A DNA stretch of 64,000 nucleotides from Polyangia bacterium (GTDB lineage Bacteria > Myxococcota_A > Polyangia > Nannocystales > Nannocystaceae), in contig JAUHWG010000003.1 of NCBI GenBank assembly GCA_030424595.1, positions 248,001 to 312,000 of the forward strand. Direction: 5' to 3'. Under the pieces are notes generated by a model. It was given only the letters and a program-made list of their open reading frames with translations. It ran no database searches and was not told the DNA's origin. Of the stretch, positions 9,243 through 17,717 are shown one piece after another; position 1 is the first letter of the stretch, and every line of letters starts with the position of its first letter. Both the position numbers and the translations under genes were made by a program.

Positions 9243-9263
9243 CGTGCGCTCTTTGCGTGTCAC

Positions 9264-9621
9264 GCTCGTTACTGAACATCTGAGTGTCTACGGGGCACTG
9301 GAGGCGGTTCTGGAGGCGGTTCTGGAGGCTCGGCTCGGTCAGGGAGTTCTCGCCCATCCATCGGGCGGCCAAGGATAACAGGTCTTGCGGCCGGAGGGCT
9401 CAGGCCGGGCTGTCCACTAACTTGGACGCCGAGGTCGAGCTTGTGCCGAGCGTCGACGTCGGCCCGGTCGGGATGCTGCCTAGACGAGCACAAGAGGGAG
9501 CTGTGCGCGCGCGAGGCACATTTCGCGCTCGGGATCGCGAGGCCGATCGTCCCGCCGAGGCAGTGTCGCGGAGGACCTGCTCTCCAGGTACAGTCGGAGT
9601 TCGCTGCGCTTTGGGGGGGGA
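9264..9621. other. Divergent intergenic region between BREX operon and kinase gene
   Basis: No convincing gene. It should hold promoters for both the leftward brx operon and the rightward kinase. A 12-bp tandem repeat TGGAGGCGGTTC begins at 9299 and 9311, with a partial third copy from 9323. I see no clear sigma-70 boxes. Confidence 0.4.
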
Positions 9622-12291
9622 GTGAATACGGAGGAGAAACCGGGTGAGGCTGAGGCGATGACTCCGGAGTCGGGCCTCGCCGCGACATGGGCGGGGTCCC
9701 CGAGCGACGTTGGGGTCCGTCTGACGCGCGGCCCTGTCGCGACGCGACTCGGACGCTACATCATTCTCGACTTGCTCGGGAGCGGAGGGATGGGCCTCGT
9801 CTACTCCGCTTTTGATCCACAGCTCGACCGCCGGGTGGCCGTCAAAGTGCTCAGGCCAGAAGTCGGCGATCTGGCGGACCGACAGCGCCTCCTCCGCGAG
9901 GCGAAGGCCATGGCGAGGCTTGCCCATCCCAATGTCGTCGCTGTCTACGATGCGGGGGAAGAGGAGGGGCAGGCGTATGTCGCGATGGAGTTTGTTCGGG
10001 GCGCATCTCTCCGCCAGTGGTTGCGAGGGGAGCGATCTTGGGAAGACGTGATTTCTGTCTTCATCCAAGCAGGACAAGGTCTACAGGCCGCTCATGAGGT
10101 CGGTCTTGTCCACCGCGACTTCAAGCCTGACAATGTCCTGCTTACCGAGGATGGAGTCGCCAAGGTCGCTGACTTCGGCCTAGCCCGAGGTGGAGAGGCG
10201 ACTGTCGCGGAGGCGAAACCGGCAGGGGACGCCGACACCATCAAGGCCAGCCAAGAGATCGTCACGCAGGACGGAATGTTGGTTGGAACGCCAGCGTACA
10301 TGTCCCCTGAGCAGTTCCTAGGCTCGGTTGCCGACGCGAGATGCGACCAGTTTAGCTACTTTGTAGCCCTCTATGAGGCTCTATATGGTCATCTCCCATT
10401 CGAAGGCAGAACGCTCTCTGACCGCGTGATCAACATTACTAGCGGCCATCGTGCTCCTCGTCCGGCGACCACGTCAGTGCCACGGGCTGTCGACAGAGTG
10501 CTTGACCGCGGGCTCAGAGCGCGTCGAGAGGAGCGCTGGCCGACGATGAAGCTTGCGCTTGAGGCGTTGCGAGCTGCGGCTGGTAGAAGACGAGGCTGGT
10601 GGCGGCGACAAGTTGCATGGGGGGTGGGCAGCGTTGCAGTCGTTGGGGCTGTCATATTGGGTGTTCAGTGGCGAGTCCAGCGTGCTCTTGACGAGCGAAT
10701 GGAACTCTGCAAGGGGGCGGAAAGGGCTCTCGCGGGTGCCTGGGACGTTGAACGGCGGGGCAAGGTAAAGAAGGCGTTCCTGGATACGGGGTTGCCGTAC
10801 GCGCAGGACTCATGGATGAGCGTAGAGAAGCGTCTTGACGCGTTCTCTGCCGCCTGGGTCGAGATGCATACCGAGAGTTGCGAGTCTACCCACCTTCGTG
10901 GCGAGCAGTCGAATGCACTTCTGGATCTTCGAATGGCATGCTTGCAGCGAAGTCGCCTGGAAATGCGATCCCTTGTCGATGTATACGTGGATGCTGACGA
11001 TGGGGTTGTAGAACATGCCGTTGAGGCCCTGGAAGGGCTTTCGAGGCTTGAGAGGTGCGCCGATGTTACAACACTGCTTGCTTCTCCCAAGAGAACTCTC
11101 GACGACTCAGATCCGGTCGTAGTCGCTACTTTTGAGGGCCTTGCTCAGGCAAGAGCACTCGAGTTCTCCGCCAACTACGCGCTTGCTCTGGAACATGCCA
11201 TACAGACCCGAGAGAAGGCGTCGTCTACAGGAGATCGCGCACTCGTTGCAGAGGCTCGGTTGCTGGAGGGGCAGATACGTGACTCTCTTGGGGAGTTGAC
11301 CGCCGGTGAAGTTCTGGAAGATGCCTTCTTCCTCGCCGAGGAGTTGGACGACCCATTTCTCCCCGCGCTGGCCTCTCTCGACCTCATGAGTCACACAACC
11401 GTGCTGCGAGACACCGCTGGCGCCGATATGTGGGCTCGTCATACGAGAGCTTTGCTAGAGCGGGTTCGAGCCCGCAAACGGTCTGAGTACGACTGGCTCA
11501 ATGTCTCATATTTGTTCACTCTAGGGACGCTCAGCGTAAACAAGGGCCTTCTTGCTGAGGCCGAGGATCAGTACCGCAGCGGCCTTCGTCAGGCGAAGGC
11601 GTTGCTCGATACGACTCCTCTCGTGATGGCGGGAGCTCGCAATAATTTCGGAAACCTTCTGGTTCTACGGGGCGATCTTGAGGAGGCTGCGAAAGAACTC
11701 CACATTGCCGCTGCTCTCTACAGAGAGCAGCTCGGTGAGCATCACCCCTTATACGGGGCATCGCTCAACAACCTGGCCACATTGGATATGCACAGGGGGG
11801 AGTGGGGGCGTGCTCGGGACTCGTTCGAGCGGGTCCTTTCCATATTCACCGCGGCGCTTGGCGCCGGGCATCCGAACGTGGGAGTTGCTGAAAACAACCT
11901 AGGTGATGTCGCGCTCCACTTTGGTAAAAAGGGGCCTGCGCTTGAGCACTACAGTCGGTCTCTTGAGATATTCGTCGCATCCCTCGGTCCTGACGCGCCG
12001 GCCCTCGCGTATCCCCTTACAGGAATTGGTGAGATCGAGCTGGAGAGAGGGGATCTTGTTGAGGCTCGTGCTTTGCTGGAGCGTGCGTTGGTGCTGCGAG
12101 GCGCCGATAGAAGCCATGAGAGCGCTCGCACGCGATTTGCCTTGGCTCGCGCTCTTGATGAGGAGTCGCGGCCTCGGGCGCTTCAGCTCGCTGCCGAGGC
12201 TCGGACATTGTACGAAGACGGAGGGGCTGCATATGCGAGCGAACTGGAGGGGGTCGTGTCGTGGATCGCGAAGGTGTCGCTCGGTCCGTGA
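9622..12291 (+). CDS. Membrane Ser/Thr kinase with TPR sensor/effector tail
   Basis: 889 residues from GTG 9622, behind a run of Gs that could serve as ribosome-binding site; ATG 9658 is an alternative. Kinase domain about 45-320: glycine loop GSGGMGLV 53-60, Lys75, HRDFKPDN 164-171, DFG 184-186, GTPAYMSPEQ. One transmembrane segment near 330-348 would leave the kinase in the cytoplasm. The C-terminal half contains kinesin-light-chain-type TPRs, with the recurring LGEHHPLYGASLNNLA and LGAGHPNVGVAENNLG pattern. Third codon positions are clearly less G/C-rich than in flanking genes, suggesting transfer. It is a close paralogue in layout of the kinase at 51497-54244. Substrate unknown. Confidence 0.85.
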   Translation: MNTEEKPGEAEAMTPESGLAATWAGSPSDVGVRLTRGPVATRLGRYIILDLLGSGGMGLVYSAFDPQLDRRVAVKVLRPEVGDLADRQRLLREAKAMARLAHPNVVAVYDAGEEEGQAYVAMEFVRGASLRQWLRGERSWEDVISVFIQAGQGLQAAHEVGLVHRDFKPDNVLLTEDGVAKVADFGLARGGEATVAEAKPAGDADTIKASQEIVTQDGMLVGTPAYMSPEQFLGSVADARCDQFSYFVALYEALYGHLPFEGRTLSDRVINITSGHRAPRPATTSVPRAVDRVLDRGLRARREERWPTMKLALEALRAAAGRRRGWWRRQVAWGVGSVAVVGAVILGVQWRVQRALDERMELCKGAERALAGAWDVERRGKVKKAFLDTGLPYAQDSWMSVEKRLDAFSAAWVEMHTESCESTHLRGEQSNALLDLRMACLQRSRLEMRSLVDVYVDADDGVVEHAVEALEGLSRLERCADVTTLLASPKRTLDDSDPVVVATFEGLAQARALEFSANYALALEHAIQTREKASSTGDRALVAEARLLEGQIRDSLGELTAGEVLEDAFFLAEELDDPFLPALASLDLMSHTTVLRDTAGADMWARHTRALLERVRARKRSEYDWLNVSYLFTLGTLSVNKGLLAEAEDQYRSGLRQAKALLDTTPLVMAGARNNFGNLLVLRGDLEEAAKELHIAAALYREQLGEHHPLYGASLNNLATLDMHRGEWGRARDSFERVLSIFTAALGAGHPNVGVAENNLGDVALHFGKKGPALEHYSRSLEIFVASLGPDAPALAYPLTGIGEIELERGDLVEARALLERALVLRGADRSHESARTRFALARALDEESRPRALQLAAEARTLYEDGGAAYASELEGVVSWIAKVSLGP

Positions 12292-12400
12292 GACCGTCTG
12301 GCGAGGGCAGCGCACCAGGATGCTCCGTCGTCGCTCGGAGTCGTTCACAGAGTTGCGGCCGGTCGACGAGGATTCTGTCCCGGTTCGGTGATCAAGGCAC

Positions 12401-13657
12401 CTACTTGCGGTTCTTCAGCCGCTTCCCAGTCCGCGCTCCATGGCGAATCGCCCGCGACATCGCCTGCACAGCATCGCTGACCACTGAATCCGCGATATGC
12501 GCGTAGCGAGCGGTCGTCTCCGGCCGGCGGTGGCCGAGGATCTTCCCGACCACGGCGAGCGGAACCCCGGCCATCAGCGCATCGCTGGCGGCGGAGTGGC
12601 GCAGGTCGTGGAGGCGAACCCCCTCGAAGCCTGGAATGCGGTCGCGGACCCGCTCGCACCAGGTCCTCGTGAGCGACGAGGAGAAGATCCGCTTGCCGAC
12701 GCGGGAGTAGACCACGTGTCTGGGCTTGGGGCTGTGCTGGCAGGCCTCCCAGACCTTCCGACACTCGCGGACGAGCGCGAGCGTGTCGTCGGAGACGGGG
12801 ACGATCTTCTGCCCGGTCTTGGAGTCGGGGAGGCGGAAGCAGCGGTGGCGGGTGTCGACCATGTCCCAGGTGAGGTCGAGGATCTCGTCGCGTCGCATCC
12901 CGGTCATCGCCAGGAGGCGAATCGCTGCGACCGCGTGCCAGCTCAGGTGGCCTCGCTCGTTGGGCTTGCGCTCCAGGGCCTGGTCGAGGAAGCGCTCGAG
13001 CTTGGCCCGCTCTCGCGGTCCGAGGAAGCGCTCGCGCCTCCGTCGGGGGAACCTCGGGACGCCCCGGGTGGGCGGGGTGAAGCTGTGATCGAGGACTCGC
13101 CACGCGATCGCCTTGGAGTAGATGGAGCTCAGGAGCTGGAGGTTCGCGTTCGCGGTGCTCGGCGTATCTGCGAGTGATGCGTGGAATCGGGTGACGTCGA
13201 CGTTGTCGATCGAGTCAAGCGGCATCGCCCCGAATGCGGGGACCAGGTAGCGCTTGACCATATGTCGATAGTCTTTGAGCGTGCTGGGCTTCAGTCGTAT
13301 CGCCGCGTGTTCTCGTAGGAATCGAGCCGCGAAATCTCGAAAATTGGGGCACTTGACAGGCCGATCGGTCTGAAATGCCCCGTTGCGGGCGCCGCGCAGG
13401 GGCCGTTCTGGGGCTCCTGATGACCCCGCGAGGTGGTCCCTGGCGAGGCGTGATGCATCGTCGATGCTGAGCTCTGTGGTGGCCCCGAGGCGGAGCCTGC
13501 GGTCCCTCCCGTGCTGGTCGCGGAACCGCACGTAGTAGGCCTTCTTGCCGCTCGGAAGCACGCGGAGGAAGAAGCCGACGACGCGCGAACACGACACTTC
13601 GTACTTGGTCTTGCGCGGCTTTGATCGCGCGACAATTCGCTCTGTCAGACGAGGCAT
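12401..13657 (-). CDS. Tyrosine recombinase / phage-type integrase
   Basis: 418 residues from ATG 13657; the open frame extends upstream over an AT-rich repeat region that is more likely attachment-site DNA. Layout: an N-terminal arm-binding-like region (RFRDQHGRDRRLRLGA), a SAM-like core-binding domain (about 115-200), and a catalytic domain. Catalytic residues are visible: Arg in TGMRRDEIL, HDLRHS at 350-355, His376 in GHRRPETT, and nucleophile Tyr385 in TARYAH. All are present, so the enzyme may be active. It converges on the kinase gene and sits beside a gene that has lost its 5' end, as expected for the edge of an integrated element. Confidence 0.9.
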   Translation of the reverse strand: MPRLTERIVARSKPRKTKYEVSCSRVVGFFLRVLPSGKKAYYVRFRDQHGRDRRLRLGATTELSIDDASRLARDHLAGSSGAPERPLRGARNGAFQTDRPVKCPNFRDFAARFLREHAAIRLKPSTLKDYRHMVKRYLVPAFGAMPLDSIDNVDVTRFHASLADTPSTANANLQLLSSIYSKAIAWRVLDHSFTPPTRGVPRFPRRRRERFLGPRERAKLERFLDQALERKPNERGHLSWHAVAAIRLLAMTGMRRDEILDLTWDMVDTRHRCFRLPDSKTGQKIVPVSDDTLALVRECRKVWEACQHSPKPRHVVYSRVGKRIFSSSLTRTWCERVRDRIPGFEGVRLHDLRHSAASDALMAGVPLAVVGKILGHRRPETTARYAHIADSVVSDAVQAMSRAIRHGARTGKRLKNRK

Positions 13658-13790
13658 GGGCCGCGAACCAAAATCGAACCAAAATCGAACCAAGACAAGC
13701 CAAAAAACAGTACCCAAATTGGAACGTAAATTCAAGAATTTGGGCCCGTAGGGCGGTTCTGCGCGAAGCGTTCTCATTCTCGATCAGACC
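13658..13790. other. Probable attachment-site region beside the integrase
   Basis: This AT-rich patch stands out from its surroundings. GAACCAAAATC is directly repeated at 13665-13675 and 13676-13686 with a partial third copy, as integrase arm sites often are. CCCAAATT at 13713-13720 and AATTTGGG at 13737-13744 form an inverted repeat. Coding DNA of the truncated Cys-rich gene resumes right after 13751. No tRNA gene is present, and I could not find the partner site in the window. Confidence 0.45.
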
Positions 13791-14459
13791 GACGAGCCGA
13801 ACGACACTCGCGGCGACTGTAAGCGCTCGGTCTGCGACGCAGATGGGGGCGTAGAGGAGGTCATCGATGAGACGGACCTGCCGAACGATGGCCTGGAGTG
13901 CACGGTTGACATGTGCGTGGGCGGGATGGCTGTATCTACCCCAGTCGAGGTGAACAGCTCATGCAGCTCAGACAGAGGATCGTACTGTCACCCCGACGGA
14001 CAATGCCGCCCTTGTCCGACCTATGCAGAGTGTACGAACGAGGCGAGCGAGTCGAACAACACGCAGTCGAGCGCGGTGCAGCTGGGGACGATCACCGACG
14101 ACGACGACGACGGCGGTGCGGTGTGTGGTGTGCTAGACGGGCCTGATGATGTCGACTGGTACGTATTTGGCGGCGAGGACAAGGTGCTGCATGTCGTCAA
14201 CCCGACGCGCTCTCTGTCGGCGAACGCGAACGCGAAGCTCTGTGTGTACGCGCGGTGCGTAAATAGCGGGACTTCGGTCGCATGCTTTGGCGAGAGCAAA
14301 GACACGGCGCCTCAGGGGCAGCTCGGCTGCTGCTCGTTCGGAAAGGTGACGCCGACGATCGAGTGCGATGGGCTCGATGACAGCGCGACGATCTGGATCA
14401 AGGTAGAGAACTCGGACGCATTGCAGTGCGTCGAGTACGAACTCGAATATCACTTCTGA
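13752..14459 (+). pseudogene. Cys-rich secreted protein, C-terminal remnant
   Basis: Coding sequence runs open from a TAG at 13749 without an N-terminal start or signal peptide. Upstream of the first ATG (13911) the frame still encodes family-like sequence, EPNDTRGDCKRSVCDADGG then DLPNDGLECTVDMC. This matches the repeated Cys-rich units of large myxobacterial surface proteins, in which an unit of the form DxDxPxDGxxCTxDxC recurs. The remaining C-terminal domain (about residues 45-180 from ATG 13911) has paired Cys residues and a VDWYVF strand. The missing 5' part coincides with the integrase boundary, so insertion of the element most likely cut it. Translation from 13911 would give a cytoplasmic fragment. 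Confidence 0.6.
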
Positions 14460-14496
14460 TGCGTGACGCCTCGCGAGAAGGGGTTATCATGGGTCG

Positions 14497-15141
14497 ATGG
14501 GCAAAGTTCCACGCAACCTACTCCTCTCCGTCCCCCTAGCGTTCGTCATCGCATGCACGGGCGACGATGGGGCGACAAGCGCATCCACGACCCAGGTGTC
14601 AATGAGCAACACTTCGTCGAGCGCGTCGAGCGCGTCGAGCGCGTCGAGCGCGTCGAGCGCGTCGACCTCGTCGGGCTCGGGCACCGCCACGAGCTCAGGC
14701 AGCTCAGGCAGCTCAGGCAGCTCAGGCAGCTCAGGCAGCTCGTCGACCTCGACCGGCGACAGCAGCCCTTCGTCGACCTCGTCGACCGCGGCTGGGGATA
14801 GCGACGGCTCGTCGACCTCGACCGGGGACAGCGACGGCTCGACGTCGACCGGCGGTGCAATTCGGAGCTGCGACGACCTATACCCGGCCTTTTCGGCCGA
14901 GGTGGCGGCGATCCGTGGGTGTACAAACGACTCAGAGTGCGGGCAGGTCCTCGAGGGCACGAGCTGCGGCTGTACCCGCGACTGGGTGGCCCGCCTCGAT
15001 GCCAACACCGAAACGTTCTACGAACTTGTCGACCTTGCCGGGGAGCTCGCGTGTGAGCTCCCCTTCATCAGCACCTGCGACTGCCCCGCGACCGACGGAT
15101 ACAGCTGCACAGACGACATCTGCGGGTGGAACTACATTTAG
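14497..15141 (+). CDS. Small Cys-rich lipoprotein with Ser-repeat linker
   Basis: 214 residues. A signal peptide ends in lipobox VIAC, giving an N-terminal lipid anchor. Residues about 30-120 are almost only Ser, Ala, Gly, Thr and Asp, built from two tandem 9-bp repeat blocks. The C-terminal domain (about 122-214) holds ten Cys residues, with pairs such as CDDLY, CTNDSECG, CGCTRDW and CDCPATDGYSC. It resembles many single-domain myxobacterial lipoproteins of unknown function. The linker length should vary easily because the repeats are perfect at DNA level. No partner genes are obvious. Confidence 0.75.
   Translation: MGKVPRNLLLSVPLAFVIACTGDDGATSASTTQVSMSNTSSSASSASSASSASSASTSSGSGTATSSGSSGSSGSSGSSGSSSTSTGDSSPSSTSSTAAGDSDGSSTSTGDSDGSTSTGGAIRSCDDLYPAFSAEVAAIRGCTNDSECGQVLEGTSCGCTRDWVARLDANTETFYELVDLAGELACELPFISTCDCPATDGYSCTDDICGWNYI
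14613..14741. repeat. Two 9-bp tandem repeat blocks in a lipoprotein linker
   Basis: TCGAGCGCG is repeated about five times from 14617, and CTCAGGCAG about five times from 14693. Both have a 9-bp period, so copy number can change without a frameshift, altering only linker length (Ser-Ser-Ala and Ser-Gly-Ser units). Confidence 0.8.
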
Positions 15142-15361
15142 CTCTTGTCCATCAGGGCCTCGCCGAGCAGACCGCACATGCGGGTTGAGCTCGACGATCT
15201 CGAGGGTCGCGAGCCCGGCGTAGACCTGGCCGGTGGATGCGTCGTGGCTGAGACTGGTGATATCCGCCATCAGATCGCGGACGAGGTCGGCCGTCGTGCA
15301 TGCGAACCGGCGGTGCCCTACAAGGCGAGGGCGCTGGCCGAGGGCGTCGCGGGGTAGCAAG

Positions 15362-16468
15362 CTACGGAAACTGGATCCTGGTCACCCTGACCTGAACGGA
15401 CTCGGGGGGGGCAGCTGCGTGAAGCCCTACCGTGATGAGGTATCGGCCAGCGCTGAGCTCAATGAGGTGAGGAGCGTCTGCCTGGACATTCCAAAATTGA
15501 GGCGCCTGTGTCGTGCCGCAGGAGCTCCCGACGAGCGCGGTTCCGGTGAGGGAGCCTCCAAGAGCCAGAAATTCATAGAACCCGTCCTCGACCACTTCAA
15601 CCGTGAACCGTCGGTGGAAGACGAGCGGATCGAGGGCCACGGGGCCTGTCGAGCCGTCATCCTCGCATCGACCGCCGGTGGTGAATTCCAGCAGGTCAGC
15701 GTTGATCCAAGGGACAGGGGGCGTGACACAGCGAGTCAGCGGATCTCCGATGGTTTCATGTGTAGCGATGAGCGAGAGCGCCGCATCGAGACTCTCTGAG
15801 TATGTCGACTCGTAGGAGGCTCGGAAGTCGTCTCCGGAGGCGTTCTCTGGCGTGTCTCTCCAGAAGTCCTTGAAGAGCGCTATTCCATGGCGCTCGATGG
15901 TCGCACCGACGAAGCGTCGTCCGAAAGCGTAGTCAGGAAACTCGATAGAGTCGACGGGATCTAGGAGCTGAGCTATCTTCTCCCCGAAGTTCGATGCGTC
16001 GAGACCGTGATCGAGGTACGCATTCCCGTAGTAGCTGGCGAGTCCCTCTCGGAGCAGAGGGTGCCCTGGACCCAGCGTCCTGAGGTGAACCGCATGTACC
16101 AGTTCATGCCGATGCTCGATGTCGAGCGAGGCGATCTTGACGAGGGGTTCTGTGTTGAGGGTGCACCCGTGCGCGTTTACTGAGCATGGCCAGTCCTCGG
16201 AGCGGTCCCTGTCCTCGGGCGAGAACCACAGTAGCTCAACAAACCGAGTCGAGGGGGCGGGCTCATCCAGCGCGATGAAGACTTCATCGATGAAGGTGTC
16301 GAGCTCAGGCAGAGTGGATCGGCATGGGGCGAAGTCCGCCCTGCTGGTGAGCTCGATGTAGCGGCTGGCACCGCGAAGCTCCGGAGGATCCGCGCCGCAC
16401 GCGGCGAGGGTGCACACCAGGAGCGTCGCGAGGAGTCGAAACATCGTTGGACTGTGCAAGGATCTCAT
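15362..16468 (-). CDS. Lipoprotein with HExxH metallopeptidase motif
   Basis: 368 residues from ATG 16468, which has an AGGGGA site about nine bases upstream; ATG 16444 is the alternative. Lipobox LAAC anchors it. The motif HELVH lies inside HRHELVHAVHLRTLG, followed some 20 residues later by REGLASYYG, whose Glu is placed like the third zinc ligand of gluzincins. A zinc peptidase with its active site outside the membrane is therefore likely. The C-terminal ~110 residues form a beta-rich domain (SAGRYLITVGLHA) like bacterial pre-peptidase domains. Codon use is less G/C-rich than in later genes. Substrate unknown. About 220 bases upstream of it, on the 3' side, hold nothing recognisable. Confidence 0.7.
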   Translation of the reverse strand: MRSLHSPTMFRLLATLLVCTLAACGADPPELRGASRYIELTSRADFAPCRSTLPELDTFIDEVFIALDEPAPSTRFVELLWFSPEDRDRSEDWPCSVNAHGCTLNTEPLVKIASLDIEHRHELVHAVHLRTLGPGHPLLREGLASYYGNAYLDHGLDASNFGEKIAQLLDPVDSIEFPDYAFGRRFVGATIERHGIALFKDFWRDTPENASGDDFRASYESTYSESLDAALSLIATHETIGDPLTRCVTPPVPWINADLLEFTTGGRCEDDGSTGPVALDPLVFHRRFTVEVVEDGFYEFLALGGSLTGTALVGSSCGTTQAPQFWNVQADAPHLIELSAGRYLITVGLHAAAPPESVQVRVTRIQFP

Positions 16469-16647
16469 GGTTGGGAGTCCCCTGCCCAATTCTGGGATGG
16501 ATGTGCGAAATCGACCGTGCTATGACCGGGGGCATGACGAGCAAGAAGACCAGCGGCGGCGAACTCGGGGTGGTCTTGCCCTTCCCTTCAGTCCATCGCT
16601 AGAAGGAGGCCGGTGGTGAGTGGATCCTCGCCGCTCTTCCGCTGCCG

Positions 16648-17420
16648 ATGACGATCGCCTCGGAGCCTGATGCTGAGCCGGTCGGGCTCTTCTTCGTCGG
16701 GGTTTCGAGCGGGCTGGTCGCCGTCGGAGGGATCGTCGGAGAGGACTTGGAGGAGTCCGTCTTCTCCGCTTGGCGGTCTTTCTCGGCGGAGCTCGCCGAG
16801 AAGGGGAGGCCCACGCCGGCCAAGGTGAGGACCGAAGACGAGGCGAGCGCTGCGGCGCTCCGGAGGGTCGTGGGCGAGGAGGTCGAGGTCACGTCAGGGC
16901 CGACGCCAGAGGCCGCGGAGCTGGAGGCTTCGCTCCGCGGACGGGGCGTCCCGGCCTCGTACTTCCACGGTCAGTCGTTGGACACCGCGCTCTCGCGGAC
17001 GATCTGGATCCGGAGGACGGCGAGTACACGGTCCGCTCGCAGGGGGAGGAGATCGAGGTCTTCACGGGCCTCTGCGAGGCCGCCGACCTGGAGGGCGGGA
17101 GCTCGCTCGGAGCGCTCGAAGGGGAGGGGGAGCGGCCCTCCTTTGGATCGGTGCATCGTCTCAAGCTCCGGCTCGTCGGCGCCAAGCCGCCGATCTGGCG
17201 GCGCCTGGAGGTGCCCAGCGAGATCACGTTCGGCGAGCTTCACGAGGTGATCCAGGCCGCGATGGGCTGGCAGGACGAACACTTGCACTGCTTCAACCAT
17301 CAAGGTCGCAAGATCGCTTCGATCTACGAAGAGCACGAAGCCTACGACGAGGACGAGACCGAGCTTTGGCTTCGCGCCGACCAGGACGAGTCACAGCGCC
17401 TGAGTGTGTCGATCCAATGA
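16648..17420 (+). pseudogene. DUF6930-like / pRiA4b ORF-3-like fusion, frameshifted and shortened
   Basis: The first frame (from ATG 16648) encodes a two-layer domain (VGLFFVGVSSGLVAVGGIV ... RPTPAKVRTEDEASAAALR) like the DUF6930/DUF7309 group. Near 16995-17005, in CTCTCGCG, the frame must shift to continue as LADDLDPEDGEYTVRSQGEE. That second frame then enters the plasmid pRiA4b ORF-3 domain: LKLRLVGAKPPIWRRLEVPS, TFGELHEVIQAAMGWQDEHLH. The domain is only about half its usual length and stops at 17420. The shift and the short end mark a decayed gene; a sequencing error could explain the shift alone. Confidence 0.55.
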
Positions 17421-17653
17421 TTGGCGACCTCTTCGCGCTCGACGATGCGGTTGCGAGCATGCCCGCCCATCGCCATGCCAAAGGGGTTGAGCCGGTCTCC
17501 TCCACCGTAGTGGTCGGCGTTGAAGAGGCGCATCAGCTGGATTCGCTGGTCGGCGGAGAGCGAGCACCCGTCGCGCTCAATCGGCTTCGCGCCGCCGCGC
17601 TCGTGCAAGGTGCTCGCTGAGGTGAGGCGGGCGCAAGTGACCGTTCGCTCCAT
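17342..17653 (-). CDS. Small hypothetical protein, possibly a gene fragment
   Basis: 103 residues. The middle part (LMRLFNADHYGGGDRLNPFG, GGHARNRIVEREEVANHW) reads like real protein and uses G/C-ending codons throughout. The last ~22 residues are Ser-rich and lie antisense to the end of the pRiA4b-like pseudogene, so they are probably not native. I read this as a fragment joined to another remnant by recombination. No family recognised and no ribosome-binding site stands out. Confidence 0.35.
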   Translation of the reverse strand: MERTVTCARLTSASTLHERGGAKPIERDGCSLSADQRIQLMRLFNADHYGGGDRLNPFGMAMGGHARNRIVEREEVANHWIDTLRRCDSSWSARSQSSVSSSS

Positions 17654-17717
17654 TGGAGCCGAAGCCGACCCCCAAGGGGCCCGGGACGATCCTAGTCAGA
17701 CGAGCGCAGTCGCCCGA

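Noticed and set aside
9622..12291. Kinase next to the BREX locus as PglW
   Set aside because: It is divergent, has a membrane span and TPR tail and the layout of ordinary myxobacterial kinases; PglW belongs to another BREX type with a different gene set.
13665..13692. tRNA remnant at the integrase (minus strand GGTTCGATTTTGG resembles a T-arm)
   Set aside because: The motif is simply repeated every 11 bases, and no acceptor stem, anticodon arm or CCA end can be folded around it.
14613..14741. Tandem repeats as a CRISPR array
   Set aside because: Units are 9 bp with no spacers and lie in frame in a lipoprotein linker.
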